Shown here piece after piece: positions 43,801 through 43,961 of a stretch of DNA of 43,961 bases. Each line of letters opens with the position of its first letter. The first letter of the stretch is position 1. The translations under genes were made by a program, and so were the position numbers. This DNA is from Auriscalpium vulgare (lineage: Eukaryota > Basidiomycota > Agaricomycetes > Russulales > Auriscalpiaceae): contig JAHBBC010000078.1 of assembly GCA_019915015.1 (NCBI GenBank), forward strand, positions 1 through 43,961, given 5' to 3'. The notes below the pieces were generated by a model. It saw nothing but the letters and a program-made list of their open reading frames with translations, was not told where the DNA came from and made no database searches.

Positions 43801-43961
43801 CGAGCCACTCTCCGCTCTCTTTTAAATGTCCTTCCACCGTGGCTTCCCTTCACACTCTTCCGTTCTCAAATATCCGCCGGACTGCCCGCTCACTCCCCCA
43901 TCTTTCCTCCGTACACAGTTCTATCTAGCGCCCTTGCACTGCTCAACATATCAAACCCTCC
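43800..43961 (+). promoter_or_regulatory. Probable promoter/5'UTR of a plus-strand gene starting beyond the window
   Basis: TTTTAAATG at ~43822 is TATA-like, followed by ~130 bp of strongly pyrimidine-rich sequence (CTCACTCCCCCATCTTTCCTCC, CACTGCTCAACATATCAAACC), as upstream of other genes here (before 12916, 14731 and 39364). No start codon in a good context before the edge. Confidence 0.4.

Noticed and set aside
43337..43837. 166-codon minus-strand ORF at the right edge as a gene
   Set aside because: It overlaps ORFs in other frames and has no recognisable family; its upstream side is CT-rich in the orientation of a plus-strand promoter instead.
1..43961. CRISPR arrays, bacterial operons, secondary-metabolite cluster
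   Set aside because: The gene structure is eukaryotic throughout, there are no regularly spaced repeats, and the neighbouring genes share no pathway.

Overview
The window is nuclear DNA of a filamentous basidiomycete, most likely an Agaricomycete. The evidence is many ~50 bp GT-AG introns with GTRNGT donors, compact genes on both strands, CT-rich promoters, and fungal gene families (TTI1, fungal-type dCMP deaminase, POP3, VTA1, arrestin-like proteins, xylose-reductase-type aldo-keto reductase). I cannot name the species.

Layout. 1-2082 (-) is a fused PabA/PabB aminodeoxychorismate synthase whose 3' end is cut by the window. It is divergent from TTI1 (2265-~5665, +), which converges on dCMP deaminase DCD1 (5744-7219, -). 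The RNase P/MRP subunit gene POP3 (7410-11972, -) is split in an exon by a 3,386 bp PIF/Harbinger-type DNA transposon (7987-11372). The element has perfect 68 bp terminal inverted repeats, a DDE transposase and a convergent accessory gene. A GNAT acetyltransferase (12916-13992, +) and an arrestin-like gene (14731-~17400/17533, +) follow. A TE-rich block runs from 17.4 to 25.3 kb. It holds a very long minus-strand gene joining a Ulp1-like cysteine protease, a C2H2/BED-like zinc finger and a P-element/THAP9-like transposase, and then a 5'-truncated Ty1/copia element with its 3' LTR. 25.3-30.7 kb is a decayed segmental duplication: each unit carries a C2-like/protein-kinase gene (-) and a small Ser/Arg-rich gene (+). 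The left unit is cut by the copia LTR and carries a MITE-like insert. VTA1 (31926-33406, -), a PanE-type ketopantoate reductase (35398-36678, -), an aldo-keto reductase (37600-39185, +) and a PB1...UBA protein (39364-42047, +) complete the window. The last ~160 bp look like the promoter of a gene beyond the edge.

The housekeeping genes serve unrelated functions: folate and CoA precursors, dTMP supply, PIKK assembly, tRNA/rRNA processing, ESCRT and pentose metabolism. There is no biosynthetic cluster. The most unusual items are the Ulp1/P-like transposase fusion and the codon-exact transposon insertion in POP3.

A caution: many genes (ADC synthase, TTI1, DCD1, both Harbinger genes, VTA1, the aldo-keto reductase, the PB1 gene) carry single-base frame breaks. 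Most are explained by loss of one base from a 2-5 base homopolymer. This looks more like residual assembly indels than pseudogenisation, so I describe these genes as probably functional with broken frames in this sequence.
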